DNA from: [Phialemoniopsis] sp. UDSM-2020
Lineage: Eukaryota; Ascomycota; Sordariomycetes; Thyridiales; Thyridiaceae
Direction of reading: 5' to 3'
Length of the DNA stretch: 64,000 nt
NCBI GenBank assembly: GCA_018873225.1
Contig: JAEILZ010000005.1
Coordinates: 2,604,001 to 2,668,000 of the forward strand
Shown here: positions 11,233 to 24,300 of the stretch, piece by piece
Numbering within the stretch: position 1 is the stretch's first letter
Layout: every line of letters begins with the position of its first letter
Made by a program: the position numbers and the translations under genes
Notes under the pieces: model-generated
What the model was told of the DNA's origin: nothing
What the model saw: the letters and a program-made list of their open reading frames with translations, nothing else
Databases searched by the model: none

Positions 11233-12440
11233 ATGGCGGGCATGCTCGAGTTCCGGACGCCGGGATTCAACCCATATGCTGTCAAGTACTCCCCTTACTA
11301 TGACAATCGCGTAGCTGTAGCGACTTCAGCAAACTATGGAATCGTGGGCAACGGGAAGGTCTTCTCGCTGAGGTTGACTGCGCAGGGGCCCCAAGTCGAG
11401 ACGACGTGAGCAACAAGGCCCTTCCCCTTCGCCCCTCGGAATCGCATGTGGCATCGAGTCCTCGGCGCTAACATGATGCTTCAAGATTCGACACCAATGA
11501 TGCGCAGTACGATCTCGCTTGGTCCGAGCTGAACGAGAACCAGCTTCTCGTCGCCTGCGGAGATGGCTCCATCAAGCTCTTCGACATGACAGTCAAGGAC
11601 TTCCCCGTTATGAACTTCCACGAACACAAGCGCGAGACATTTTCTGTTAGCTGGAGTCCTGTCACAAAAGACACCTTCATATCTAGCTCCTGGGATGGCA
11701 CAATCAAGCAGGTGAGCAGAATCCTCCCTCTTCAAGGGCCTCGAGGGATTGCAGCTGACTGAGTCTTGCGCTCCAAGTGGTCGCCCACCCGGAATCACTC
11801 CCTCACAACGCTCCCGGTCGGCAACTGCACATACAGCGCCGCCTACTGCCCCTCGAACCCAGCCATCATCTCCGCCGTCTCGAGCGACTCCCACATCCGC
11901 ATATTCGACCTGAGGACGCCCGTCTCGGCAAAGTACCACCTCACGGCCACGATCCCCGTGCACATGCCCGCCCAGCAGCAGCCGCCGATACCGGGCGCCG
12001 CCCTGCCCGCGGCCGCCGCCCCCTCAGAGCAGCTGACCCACGACTGGAACAAGTACCGCGACACCGTCATCGCGACGGGCGGCGTCGACCGCGTCCTACG
12101 CACGTTCGACATGCGCAACCCGGCCGGCGGCCCCCTGTCCGTCATGCAGGGCCACCAGTACGCCGTGCGCCGGCTCGCGTGGAGCCCGCACGCCAGCGAC
12201 ATCCTCATCAGCGCGAGCTACGACATGACGGTGCGCGTCTGGACCGACGGCTCGACCATGCCGGACCAGGCGCAGCAGCAGCCCGTGCGCATGGGCCTGG
12301 AGCTCGGGCTCATGAACCACCACACCGAGTTCGTGACGGGCGTCGACTGGTGCCTGTTCGGCACCGGCGGGTGGGTGGCGTCGGTCGGCTGGGACGAGAG
12401 GGTGCTGATGTGGGATGCGAACTCGCTGCTCCGGCGGTAG
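11233..12440 (+). CDS. PEX7: Peroxin-7, PTS2 import receptor (WD40)
   Basis: Three exons: 11233-11405, 11486-11711 and 11778-12440, giving 353 residues. The protein starts MAGMLEFRTPGFNPYAVKYS, the usual N-terminus of fungal PEX7, and consists of a WD40 propeller. Clear blades include GDGSIKLFD, SSSWDGTIKQW, SSDSHIRIFD, GGVDRVLRTFD, SASYDMTVRVW and SVGWDERVLMW. PEX7 binds the N-terminal PTS2 signal of proteins such as thiolase in the cytosol and, with a co-receptor, brings them to the peroxisomal docking complex. An Ala/Pro/Gln-rich insert sits between two blades. The start at 11233 (context acaccATGG) is chosen over an upstream open-frame extension; the next ATG, three codons on, is an alternative. 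Confidence 0.96.
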
Positions 12441-12982
12441 AATCGCCGGTGGCAGGAGATGGGCAGAGCCACGCGAGGAGGGAGCTAGAAAGTTTGATAC
12501 CCTTATAAAGAGAAACCCGGGAGGCCACCTTAGCCTCGCCGTGGAGCAATGATCAATCATATGATATAGTGTAGACTGGGTGTTAGACAGGCCTCTTTGG
12601 GTATATGTTGACATCGGCGCCCCTCCCAAAAGCAAGTCGGTGTATGAAAGCCTGGTCTTCATTCACATGGGAGACACTCGCTCGTAGATTCGTAGAGCGA
12701 TATAAGCATACACCTCGTCAGGTCAGCGCGAAATGAGGTTTCATTGTAATTAAAAGAAGAGATAGTCTCGTAAACTTTGTTTTACATATACAACTTTTTG
12801 CATCGCCTTGTCGATGTAGTGTGATTCGCCCAACGCCGGCCATTTTTATGATATCGTACAGTTATCAAGTGCATCCGAGAAAGACGTCTCTATATCCTTC
12901 AAAAGTCATATACATGGTAGTAATACAGGCTTCAACCAATCTTCAGACAGAGAATCCATACACTTCTTCTGAGATTGCGTGG
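12441..12982. other. Intergenic between convergent genes PEX7 and MSS116
   Basis: 542 bases holding the 3' ends of both transcripts. It is AT-richer near 12700-12960, as expected of untranslated and termination sequence. Open frames seen here on the minus strand are shadows of PEX7. No gene seen. Confidence 0.5.
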
Positions 12983-14971
12983 TTAGAAGCTGGCAGTGGG
13001 CCGAGAGCGCCCCTGGGGCCGGCGCCTGTCCGACGTCTTGTCCCCGAAAGCGAACGGGTCATCGCGGGTAGATCTGCCCCGGCCACGGTCATCGCGAGAG
13101 CCGGACCTGTCACGGTCGTCGCGAGAGCTGAATCTGTCACGCTGGCGAGGCTGATCGTCTTCAATACGAAGGCCGCGGATTCGGAGCAAGCCTCGAGTTT
13201 GGGCAACCTTTCGGCTAAGGGCCGGTGGCTGATCCCATCCCCATCCGTACCGGACCCAATCATTGAGAGAGTCGACAAGAGCTTGAGTATTGACGCCGCC
13301 GGAAACGCGCCCGAAGGAAGCGGTATATGCTTCAGTGAGCAGGAAGTCGGGTACTCGTTGGATCGCAGAGAAGATGGGTTCGATTGTTTCAGGGGTGTTT
13401 ACTGGGTTTTGATTGGCAAAGTTGTGCTCTGCCGATTCGAAACCAGTGGCGCGCTTGATAGGAAGACCAGGCAACAGGCGCCTGGAAGCCGGGACTTGCA
13501 GCTCCGGTACGATGAGCCAAGCCTCACCAGCCTTGCCAGCCCGGCCAGTGCGGCCAATACGGTGGATGTAGTGCTCCCGATCCGCCGGGTTGTCCATTTG
13601 GATGACGTGGGTGACGTTGGGAAAGTCCATGCCACGCGCAGTAACATCGGACGAGAATAGGACAGCGGAGCGAGCGGTTCTGAAATCGTCTGCAGCCCTT
13701 GTCCTCTCTTTTTGTGTCAGCCTCGAATGGATTTCGAGGATCTCGGGGTATCTGCTGCGATCGCGACGCTGCACCCTGCCAAAGACACCAGCCGCGAGTC
13801 TCACCATGGCAGTCGTGGGGAGGAAGACGATGGCCTTGAACGGCAAGGCCTCTGGATCCTCTTTAGTTCGGGCAATTTCCTTGTTCATCAACTCCAAGAA
13901 GGCCGGGAACATGTTCTCGTAGCCCTTGACCGGGAGGATGAACTGGGGTACTCGCTCGTGAGTGGGCGCATCGTCGGCCTTGATGGTTTGCACAAATTCA
14001 AAATTGTGAGCGTCGACGTAGGTCCTGGCAAGCTGCACGACGTCCTTAGGAATAGTGGCCGAGAACAGCATGGTCTGTCGCGGTACATCCTTGCGGTCGG
14101 GAAGCAGACGAAGGATATTTCTCAGCTCCTGATCGAATCCGACATCAAGCATCCGGTCCGCTTCATCGAGGACCAATGCCGACAGATTCGGGGCGTCGAT
14201 ACCGCTCGTTTCGTCACTGAGCAGGTCGTGAAGTCGCCCAGGCGTGGCGACTAGAAGATGACAACCCTGGGTCCTTGTCTTCCTGAGCATGGACGCCTTC
14301 TGCGTGCCACCTACAGCTGTCTGGACGACCACGCCAGTGCCACGGCAAAGGCGACGGGCTTCCTCTCCAATCTGCTCGGCCAGTTCTCGGGTGGGCGAAA
14401 CAATGATACCGCGAATATCGTCAGCTCGGGCACGAACCCGGCGTGGGTGCGCCAGGTTCTCGTCCTCGATGATGATCCTCTGGACTAGGGGGACGAGGAA
14501 TGCAAGCGTTTTGCCGGTGCCGGTTTTGGCCTGTGCGACACTGTAGAAATGTTCATTTAGCAATTGCGCTGACCAAGTCGAAAGCATATTGGGGTTCTCT
14601 TACAGATCTTTGCCTGCAAGCGCAGCATGGATAGTCGCAGACTGAACGTCGGTCATTTCCTCGTACTTCATACCCTGGGTGATAGCTGTGACGACATGGT
14701 CGTGGATGCCGAGATCTCTCAGTTCGGAGAACTTCGAGGCCTTACGTGCAGGTTCTTGAGAGCCCGCCGGCTCACTGCTCGCAGCGGTCGCTTGAGAGTA
14801 CTGACGCAGACCTTGCCCGAAACTAGTCAAAGAATATGTTGCCGTGGCCTTCAAAGTTGCGGGAAACTGGGTAGACCGGATGGTAGCTCTCGCTGCGAAG
14901 AGAGTAGATCGAGCATTCGAGCTCGCAATGCGACACAGGCGAACCTGGCGCAAGGCGCTGGCCTTGAACAT
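12983..14971 (-). CDS. MSS116: Mitochondrial DEAD-box RNA helicase, Mss116 type
   Basis: Exons 14971-14604 and 14540-12983 (63-nt intron with a clear branch site) encode 641 residues. The N-terminus (MFKASALRQVRLCRIASS) is rich in Arg and Ser without acids, a mitochondrial targeting presequence. All helicase motifs are present in order: a Q-motif region (TDVQSATIHAAL), AKTGTGKT, PTRELA, TPGRL, DEAD, SAT, IVFLPT, SSDVTARGMDFPNV and HRIGRTGR. The C-terminal tail is Arg/Asp/Ser-rich, the RNA-tethering tail typical of Mss116 and CYT-19. The protein acts as an RNA chaperone in group I and II intron splicing and mitochondrial translation. An in-frame ATG 41 codons upstream exists, but the 14971 start gives the better presequence. 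Confidence 0.94.
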
Positions 14972-15556
14972 TCCGGCCGAGTAATGGGACAGGGGGGAAC
15001 CAATAGAGGGAAGGAGAAGAAGGGAAGGCAAGATTAAGACCAGACTATAGAAATATGATAGCGGTACTGCCAGATCAAACCTGACTTTGTACAACGAGTC
15101 GAGAAACAGAAATTGAGAAATTTGGGATATGGGGGTTTGAAGGTTTCGCCTGCTTGAGGATGGGTGGATGGAAATTTTGTTTGACTATCTTATCAGCCCA
15201 TTACTGCATGGAGATTGATACATTAGTTGTTAGTGCAGTGACTTGAACATGCCAGAGAGACATTAGATTATTGCATCTGCTGCAAGGTTGTGCACTAACA
15301 GAAACTATCTTATCCAAACTAGGCCCAGATGGGCTCTGTTTAATTGGCTTGTGAAGGCAAGGGGTACAGTAAAAGGGTCCAACTTCGAAGTCGCGTTCTG
15401 TAGCGCGCCAGGCCCGTGCACGCTCTCGCTGGTCAGCAGCGCCCTCCACAGCCCCACAGGCACGCTTTGTTTACTTAGTTTCTCGATCGAGACCAGAGAC
15501 TCACCAACGACACACAGCAACGACAACAGGGCGACAAACGACACAACATCGCCAAC
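14972..15556. promoter_or_regulatory. Divergent promoter region, MSS116 / SMC2
   Basis: 585 bases between the two start codons. A GC-rich patch (about 15390-15450) lies just upstream of SMC2. No specific cell-cycle element could be assigned with confidence. Confidence 0.45.
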
Positions 15557-18500
15557 ATGAGGGTGACGGAAGTGATCATCGACGTACGTACTGATGCTGG
15601 TTGTTTAGAATTATTTTGACACTAACTTTTTGAAAAGGGCTTCAAGTCGTACGCCGTTCGGACGGTCATCTCGGGATGGTTTGTTTACATTGTTCCCCTC
15701 CCGGGCGCAAAGCGCAGTACTGACCCTATCCAGGGATGAGAGCTTCAACTCGATCACCGGCCTCAACGGCAGTGGCAAATCCAACATTTTGGATGCCATT
15801 TGCTTTGTTTTGGGCATTACCAACATGTCCACTGTTCGCGCGCAGAACTTACAGGTGCGCGGCAAACCTCAGTCCTGCTCCTGAGTGTGGCGCGCAAACG
15901 CTGACTGTGATGTACAGGATCTCATCTACAAGCGCGGCCAAGCGGGCGTAACCAAGGCCAGTGTCACGATCGTATTTGACAATCGCGATAAAAAGAAGTC
16001 ACCCATTGGATTTGAGGAATATGCGACCATCAGTGTCACTCGCCAGATCGTCCTAGGCGGCACATCCAAATACCTCATCAATGGGCATCGCGCACAGCAG
16101 CAAACGGTCCAGAATCTTTTCCAATCGGTGCAGCTGAACATCAACAACCCCAATTTCCTCATCATGCAAGGCCGAATTACCAAGGTTCTCAACATGAAAG
16201 CTGTGGAAATCCTTGCCATGATTGAGGAGGCTGCCGGAACCAGAATGTTCGAGGATCGAAGGGACAAGGCCCTCAAAACCATGGCCAAGAAGGAGATGAA
16301 GCTACAAGAAATCACGGAGCTCTTGCGAGATGAAATCGAGCCCAAGCTCGAGAAGTTGAGGACCGAGAAGAGGGCCTTCCTGGACTTTCAGCAAACACAG
16401 AACGACCTCGAGCGTCTGACACGGGTCGTCGTCGCCCACGACTATGTTAGGTGCCAAGAGAAGCTCCAGCAGTCTGGCGCAGACCTAGAGGCCAAGAAGC
16501 AACGCCAAAAGGAGCTCGAAGACTCAGCTGTTCGACTGAAGAGCGAGATTTCACACTTGGAAGAAGATGTAAAGCGTGTCAAAGCGCAGCGCGACAAGGA
16601 ACTTCGAAAAGGAGCCAAGGCGCAAGCTTTGGAGGAGGCGGTCAAGAAGCACTCTAACGAGCTCGTTCGTCTAGCAACAGTCATGGATCTGAAGAAGTCA
16701 AGCATGACCGAGGAGCAAGACCGCAGGACCGCCGGAGAGAAGAGCGTTGTGGAGCTCGAAACGGCCCTCAAAGCGAAGACTGCCGCTTACGAAAAGATCA
16801 AGGCCAAATTTGACGCTGCCAAAGAGGAACTCGAAAAGCAGAATCAGGAAGCAGAATCCAAGGAGGAACTGCTTCAGACTCTGCAGACTGGTGTCGCATC
16901 CAAGGAAGGACAGGAAAACGGTTACCAGGGCCAACTTCAGGACGCGAGGAATCGCGCCACTGCAGCCGTCACAGAGCAGGAGCAAGCCAAGATCAAGGTT
17001 GCACATCTTGAAAAGAGGATCAAGGAGGAGGAGCCTCGCGCCAAAAAAGCCAAAGAGCAAAATGCCGACCTGCTTCGTGATCTGGACGGCCTCAAGAGCC
17101 AGGCACAAAAGCTCGAAAAGGAGCTCACCAAGCTTGGTTTCAGTCCAGGAACGGAAGAGGCAATGTACAAGCAGGAGAGCACCCTACAGCAGACCATCCG
17201 GGCGCTTCGCCAAGAATCAGATGTCCTGAAGCGGAAGGTTGCCAACATCGACTTCAACTATTCCGACCCTGTTCAGAACTTTGATCGCTCAAAGGTCAAG
17301 GGTCTAGTCGCCCAGTTGTTCACCCTAGATAAGGAACACACCCGGGCAGGAACAGCCCTCGAGATCTGTGCCGGAGGCCGTCTTTACAACGTCGTGGTGG
17401 ATACTGAGGTGACCGGCACGCAATTGCTTCAAGGAGGCAAACTCCGCAAGCGAGTCACCATCATCCCTCTCAACAAGATTGCCGCATTCAAGGCCCAGGC
17501 GCAGACCATCGCTACGGCGCAAAAGATTGCACCCGGCAAGGTCGACCTTGCTCTTTCGCTTGTCGGTTATGAGAATGAGGTCTCAGCCGCCATGGAATAT
17601 GTATTTGGCAACACACTCATCTGTGCCGATGCCGACACGGCCAAGAGGGTAACATTCGATCCCAACGTGCGGATGCGCAGTATCACTTTGGAGGGCGATG
17701 CCTACGACCCCTCGGGTACACTCTCTGGCGGCAGCTCGCCCAACTCGAGCGGTGTGCTGGTTACCTTGCAGAAGCTCAACGAGATTTCACGCCAACTCAA
17801 AGAGGCTGAGACTGAACTACACGGTCTTCAGGCTAAGATCTCAAAGGAGAAGTCCAAGCTTGACCAAGCTCGTAAGATCAAGCAGGAGCTTGACCTCAAA
17901 GGGCACGAGATTAAGCTCGCTGAGGAGCAGATCAGTGGCAACTCTTCATCCTCAATCATCCAAGAGGTCGAGAATATGAAAGAGCAGATCTCCCAGCTCA
18001 AAACCAGCTCTGCAGACGCCAAGAAACGCCAGGCCGAGGCGAACGCCGACGTCAAACGTATCGAGAAAGATATGAAGGATTTCGATAACAACAAGGATGG
18101 GAAGCTTGTCGAACTACAGTCCACACTCGATAAACTACGTGCATCCTTGACGAAGAACTCTGCCTCGGTCAAGGCGCTGCAGAAGGAGTTGCAAGCTGCA
18201 CAGCTGGACTCTGAGCAAGTGGCCGCCGATCTGGCTGCTGCGCGGGAGTCTCTCCAGGAGATTGACCTGGCCATCAAAGCGCAGCTCGAGGAGATCGAGG
18301 ACCTTGTCAATCAGCAAACACAACTTAAGGAGACGCACGATACTGCTCAAGCGCAGCTCGATGACGAGAGGGCTAAGCTCAATATCTACGATGATGAGCT
18401 CCGCGCTCTCGAGGAGGCAACTCGCTCCAAGAACACCCGCATCGCTGAAGAGAGTCTCGAGATGCAAAAGCTCGGCCACCAAGTCGAGAAGTTCAATAAA

Positions 18501-19344
18501 GAGCAGCAGAACTCCGTGCAGACTGTTGATCATATGGAGAAGGAGCACGAGTGGATCGCCGACGAGAAGGACAAGTTTGGACGCTCTGGCACGCCCTACG
18601 ACTTCAAGGGTCAGAACATCTCGGAGTGCAAGGCAACGCTGCGCAACCTGACGGAGCGTTTCCAGGGCATGAAGAAGAAGATCAACCCCAAGGTTATGAA
18701 CATGATTGACAGCGTCGAGAAGAAGGAGATGTCACTCAAGCACATGATGAAGACGGTCATCCGCGATAAACGCAAGATCGAGGAGACCATCATCAGCCTC
18801 GACGACTACAAGAAGAAAGCCTTGCAGGAGACGTGGGAGAAGGTCAACGGCGACTTTGGCCAAATCTTCAACGAGCTGCTTCCAGGCAGTTTTGCCAAGC
18901 TGGATCCTCCCGAGGGCAAGACGATCAGCGATGGTCTCGAGGTCAAGGTTTGCCTTGGTAAGGTGTGGAAGCAGAGCTTGACCGAGCTGAGTGGTGGTCA
19001 AAGGTACGTGGGAGCGAACCTCCCCCTTTTTCCTATCCTTTTGATTCAATCTCATACTGACTATGTCTTTCACACTCAGATCTCTCATCGCTCTGTCGCT
19101 CATCATGGCGCTCTTACAATTCAAGCCAGCGCCCATGTACATCCTGGACGAGGTCGATGCTGCGTTGGATCTGTCTCATACACAGAACATCGGCCGCCTG
19201 ATCAAGACCCGATTCAAGGGATCGCAGTTCATTGTCGTCTCCCTGAAGGACGGCATGTTCCAGAATGCCAATCGCATCTTCAGAACCCGCTTCAGTGAGG
19301 GCACGAGTATGGTGCAGGCATTGACACCTGCGGACATGAGGTAA
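15557..19344 (+). CDS. SMC2: Condensin subunit SMC2
   Basis: Five exons: 15557-15583, 15638-15678, 15734-15854, 15918-19003 and 19080-19344, giving 1,179 residues, the normal SMC2 length. The N-terminal ATPase half has Walker A GLNGSGKS at residues 32-39, then a long coiled coil. The hinge (about 500-680) includes [17 protein letters not shown], and a second coiled coil follows. The C-terminal half has signature LSGGQR at 1087-1092 and Walker [13 protein letters not shown] at 1111-1122. With SMC4 and the non-SMC subunits it forms condensin, which compacts mitotic chromosomes. Four introns fall within the first 120 codons or next to the signature motif; the first two exons are only 27 and 41 nt. 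Assignment is secure from the [15 protein letters not shown] start and the hinge. Confidence 0.97.
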
Positions 19345-19621
19345 AGCCTTGAAAGCTCGTAAAGAGCTAGGAATGAGGAATGACGGCTGTAATCTCATCA
19401 CTTCTCGCACGCCCTACTCGGGATTTTCTACTGCTTTTGGCCTTCCTTGTTTCCGATACCTGGCATGACGTGGCGATGGTTGATATGGGCGCGCGCGGTA
19501 GGAGTACAATGATTGATTGGTTTCGGGTTTCAGGGTATATAGGGGTTCTATGTTCTAATGCTTTGAGATCTAAATCTTATGGTACACGTTGACGTTCATC
19601 AAGAATGTTTCTTCTCCCTCT

Positions 19622-21379
19622 TCACTGCGGAATGTACAGATGTGCACCGCGGCTCAGTACTTTGACAGACATGCCAACCTCTATTAGGTTTTCCATGTCA
19701 GCGCCTGCTGAAGCGTTTTCAAAGAGAGGCGTCAGTTGCATGCCCAGGCAGCCATACTTTGGCGCGCCCTCGTCCACATTACGAAACTTGCGTAGTGACT
19801 TGTCGGGCTGGGAGTCATGGCGAACGCCCGTGTCGGGGTTCACATTGGGCAACCTGCATCTGTTGAAGATCGGTGTAAGTGACAAAACTTCATGACAGAA
19901 CTTTTGTGAGCTGAAAGTCCAGGAAGTTCTGGACCAAGGGGGGACGGTAGTGAAATGGCGGGTAAAGTCAACTCGTGGCATGGATATATTGTGGTGAAAG
20001 GGGGTGTGCTCATCAACGACCCGAATCTCTGATGCGCAGGAAGCGGCTGGGTGACATGGGAAATGGCGTGGACCTACCGAACGGTGCGGCATGACACGTG
20101 AAATTCGCACTTGTCGGCCACGGAGGAAGACCCTGGCTCGAGACATATGCTTTTCCATGACTCCTCGTCATATGGCTCGCCGCCGGAAGCTGAAACGGAA
20201 AACGTCGTCAGCTCATGCGTCGGGGCAGACAGCGATCATCATCCGCAATGCCTCCTCAGCGGTCGTCCTTTCTTTCCCAAAGTGAAGAGAAAATGGAACA
20301 GTGGTTACAAGACTTACTGATGATGTTGGCGCGGAAGCGTCTGACGTCGAGCTCTCGCAGTATCTCGTCCTTTGGAACCTGCTTCGAGAACTCTTGTATG
20401 CTGCTTAAGCTCAGTAAATGGAGCGGGTACTAAGAATAGAACTGTCAGCGCCGCTACAGGTGTCTTGTGTTCTGGAACCCAAGTCTCAACTGACAGCATC
20501 CTGGAGTCCCGTCACCGGCTGATACCCCGCAACCTCCTTTGTCGGTGCGCATCTGGTAACCTCTCTGAGCCGGCTTGGGTCCACACGGAACAGACCGAGC
20601 TTGTTGCTCACGCCGAGGTAACGTGCCAGTTCGGGCGGCAGCTCCCTCTCCATATTAAGTGCTGTGATGGTCTCGTTCCATATAGCCATCTGCTCAAAGG
20701 TGTAGCCCCTCTCCTTGATCTCGGTCGGAGACGGGAAGTCGACGGGGAGCATGATCTCCATCTCGGGCTGGGCCTTCCAGCCTCGAGCCAGTTTGGCGGC
20801 GATCCACGATAGCGTACCCCTGATACCGTCTTCTTGCCAGGGAAAGCGCATAATGACGAATGCCTCGTTTGTCTTGAAACCCTTCCGCTCCTGTTTGGCA
20901 ACATCCGGCAGCCAGACCTCAGTCTGCACAGTCGCCATGCGAGGGAATTGCCTGATTGTGACGAACCGCCATGAATGCTTGTTCTTTTCTTTATCCGTCG
21001 AGTTCAGACCGACAGGGAATGGGCTCTTCAGCTGCGCCAAGGTGTACATCCTGTCGAACATGAGTCCGACAGGAAGGACCCGGGCCTTGCTTAGCTCGAT
21101 ACCGCGGCAAGACTTGACTGGGTACACCCAGAGGCTCTGGATCTTGGGTGAGCCGGACTTCTGCGCCCCATGCTCGGGAGAGAACTGTGTTTTCAAATTG
21201 CTCTCGGAAGGGTCGATGCCCAGCTTTGTGTGAGTTTCCCGGAGGGCCTCACTCCTCGACGGCGGGACCGGCGGATACACCAGTATCATAGGTAAAAGAA
21301 AACCACATAGTGTAATGAAAAGAATTGATGCCGCAGATAGATTTGTATAAGGCACAGTTTCCATGAGTATACTGTCCAT
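19622..21379 (-). CDS. Membrane-anchored MOSC-domain protein, mARC-like
   Basis: Exons 21379-20495, 20429-20318, 20189-20078 and 19859-19622 encode 448 residues. A transmembrane helix lies at about residues 14-36 (SILFITLCGFLLPMILV). The MOSC N-terminal beta-barrel begins at IQSLWVYPVKSCRGIEL. The catalytic MOSC domain includes GYQPVTGLQDAYPLHLLS, RRFRANII and a VRCRLPNVNPDTG motif in which C371 matches the molybdenum-binding cysteine of mARC enzymes. Such proteins reduce N-hydroxylated substrates using molybdenum cofactor, usually at the outer mitochondrial membrane or ER; exact substrate is unknown. The first intron uses a GTCAGT donor and the third is 218 nt. The gene is convergent with SMC2, 277 bases apart. 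The start at 21379 was chosen because it precedes the membrane helix; an upstream in-frame extension exists. Confidence 0.9.
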
Positions 21380-24300
21380 TTTGCCGGTTGGCTTTGAGCG
21401 ATTCTTCTTTGTGAGTGTTGAGATGATCTTTTGACTGAGACAAAAAGGGGAGAGCGCAGATCTGGTGTAAGACTGAGAGCCCTGGCTGCATCCAGCGCGC
21501 AACAACGCGAGACTTCACAACAGCAACTAGAAAGCCCTTTTTAAACTCATGACTCTTCGGTGTATGGACAGTTTCTTCCTTTTTGGTGACAGTAACACAC
21601 GTTGCCCTTGGGTTGTCGTTGATTCAAGCCTGAAACAGCTTCGGTCCAACTCCTGAGTCTGGTTTACACGGGCAACACAGCTATGATTGGTCACGTGAAC
21701 GATGTTTCTTTTCGGGGTCACATCACGTGGCAGCTCCACTAAATTTGTTTGTCAACATTGGGGGCTTTTTTGGTCTCTCTTCCTCTTCCAGTCTGGGAAT
21801 TCATTGACAGTGCCCTGCTTGTCACTATTTACGACTTGTTTGTCTCTGTTGTCTCTAATTAATTCCGGCATATGGGAGTTGTTGGATGCAGACGGCGGGC
21901 TAGCTTCTATTTTCGAGCAGATGCTCCCGTCTCATCGTAAATGCTCGATGAACTTGAGACAATCTTGATATTAAGGGCTGTCCACTGATGCGATTGGGTC
22001 GAAACACTTTACGACAGATGTGATAAGGCTGAGGGTTCCGCGTTGGAGTGACCAGGTAATACTGCTGCTATTAGCCCTCCTATTTCGGGTTAATTCATCG
22101 CCTGATTACCCATTGAATAGCTGCCGTTCGATTTCATTTGGCAAATTTGCCCAAGTCACAACGCTATGCAGAGCAGGTATCAAGAGAGAAGGAGCCTAAA
22201 GCATCTGATGAAATAAAGGAGACCACCGATCAATCCAGGCGGAAACCCGCCCCGATCTCAGCGGCGGGCGATCTGGGCATGGAACACGGCGATGCGCGAT
22301 GCGCAAAACATGCGCTGCACGATGTATCTCGTCGTCTGCACGAGCATTTTGCCAAAAGACCAAGTTTCCGCGTCTAAAGGAGCTAGCACAGAGCAGATGC
22401 CGTCGGGAGATTGGTTCTTCTCGCATCAAAGCTGGTCGCAGCGATGAAACCACCAGATAGGCGCTGACGTCGCGACCCATGAATGCTGCAGGAGTGGAAC
22501 GACAAATTATGCGGCCGTTTACCAAGACAAGTCAAGTTTGACTTGACTTGACATCAAATCCTTTCCCGGCCCAGAGCAGGTGCAGATCAAATGGCACCTG
22601 GGCGGCCACAGGATCTGCTGCCAATGCAGGAACAGGACGAGTAAGCAGTAAGCGCCTGGCCAGATGCATCTGGCAAAGTAGCACTGAAAATATTGAATCG
22701 TGCGATGCTACCCTGTCTGCTTCGGCCCTCCTCTGGGAATGACCACGTCAATGGGTATTATTGCCAATTCGGATCGAGACACCGGAGCAGTGTTCAAGCC
22801 CAAGCCTCAATCAGCACCTTCGTCGCCCATGGAAGGCCGTTTCTAGAGGACGGACGCAACGCCGGAGGCCCGACGGGACGAGTCAACAGTTTTGTGTATA
22901 GCATAGTGCAGGGTACGATGAAGTTGGAGGAGCGATTGGCTTGATAGCATGCAGTAGGTCGAATGCATCATGGCGCTGTCGAGATCTTCATCACTCACAC
23001 CCAGAACAGCTTGACCCGTGCGTTCAGAGTTGGTACTCTACTTGTGGTGGGCAAACAGCGGGCAGGCCTTGCCATCAGGTGATACTTAGGTAGGTAGTGC
23101 AACTGTAGTCTCGTCTGACATTCAGATGTCAAACTCTGGACTCTCATGCTGTAGACTGGAAACAGCATCCAACAGCACGCTGGGTCTAAACTCGACCTCG
23201 GTTTGTTTGGTGCATCTCGGAGTAAATGCCTGGTTTGTCCAAGCCATAGATGAGGCTTTGTAGAACGGCGGTTTGGGGAGATTAAACGGCGAGTAGTGCC
23301 GGACTTCAGTGACAGAAAGCGGTCCAATATATGGGATATCCAGTCGGCGATTTTCTAGGTGATGAAAGAATGACTTCAATCCGGAGGCGCGCGATGCAGA
23401 AGGTGAGCCAAATTTCCACATTCATGTGATTGCGGCAATCTCCATTTTCTTGAACAAACCCCCCAGGGTCTTGTCATGGAGTGGCCCCTGTGCGGTCATG
23501 ACCAGAAAAGGTCGAACTCCCATCATATTAACCGGGAACCCCAGCACTCGTATTTGTTAGGCTCGGGAGAGAACATTTCAAAGAACGCGTGGAAGCTTCG
23601 GCGAATCTATAATGTGGATTGATGTTTACAATTATTACAAGGATAGAGACAGTGTTGGAAACTGCTGCACTTTGTAATTGTTGCCTGCTAGGTACTTGCA
23701 GAGTAAGTAGTAAGTAGGTTCTTTAGAAAGAACCAATCTTTGACCACATTGCTAGAATCACTTTTCCAGAAACATGCTAGCTGCAGTGAGAGACTCTTCT
23801 TCTCTCAGAAACCTGAGTTTGCAGGTGCACAATCGTTGAGATTTGATACCACGGCAAGACCTCAGCTCCCAAGATTTGCAAGGGTCTGGGGTTCATGGTC
23901 TATTACAATTCACCAAACTTGTAGTCTCCCGGATCTTGCTATCCCACTGAACAGCGACCCCGACATACCCAAGTAGAGCAATCTCGATCTTGATACACCT
24001 TGGCCTAATACCAAGCAGTGCTTGCGCAGGCCCTCGGAATAACAAACTTACACCACGAGCCTGTTGGTGACAGAATGCATATTGGGGATGTCGGGAGTCC
24101 AAGCCCCACAGCCATCTGTATTTGATCAGGAATTCTGACGGGTTTGTCCCGATTTGTCTTGAACTAGGTCGATCAATGCAAGCTGAAGGGCGACGCCTTT
24201 TCAAGGCGGACCCATGCCAAGACGACAGATTTGTATGCACACCAACTGGATGGCGTATGGTGTTGTGAAATGGGTCTCGAAACCAACTCCTACTTTGTAA

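Noticed and set aside
11481..12662. Long minus-strand frames (160 and 188 codons) opposite PEX7
   Set aside because: They overlap WD40-coding exons of PEX7 and read as GC-rich shadow sequence.
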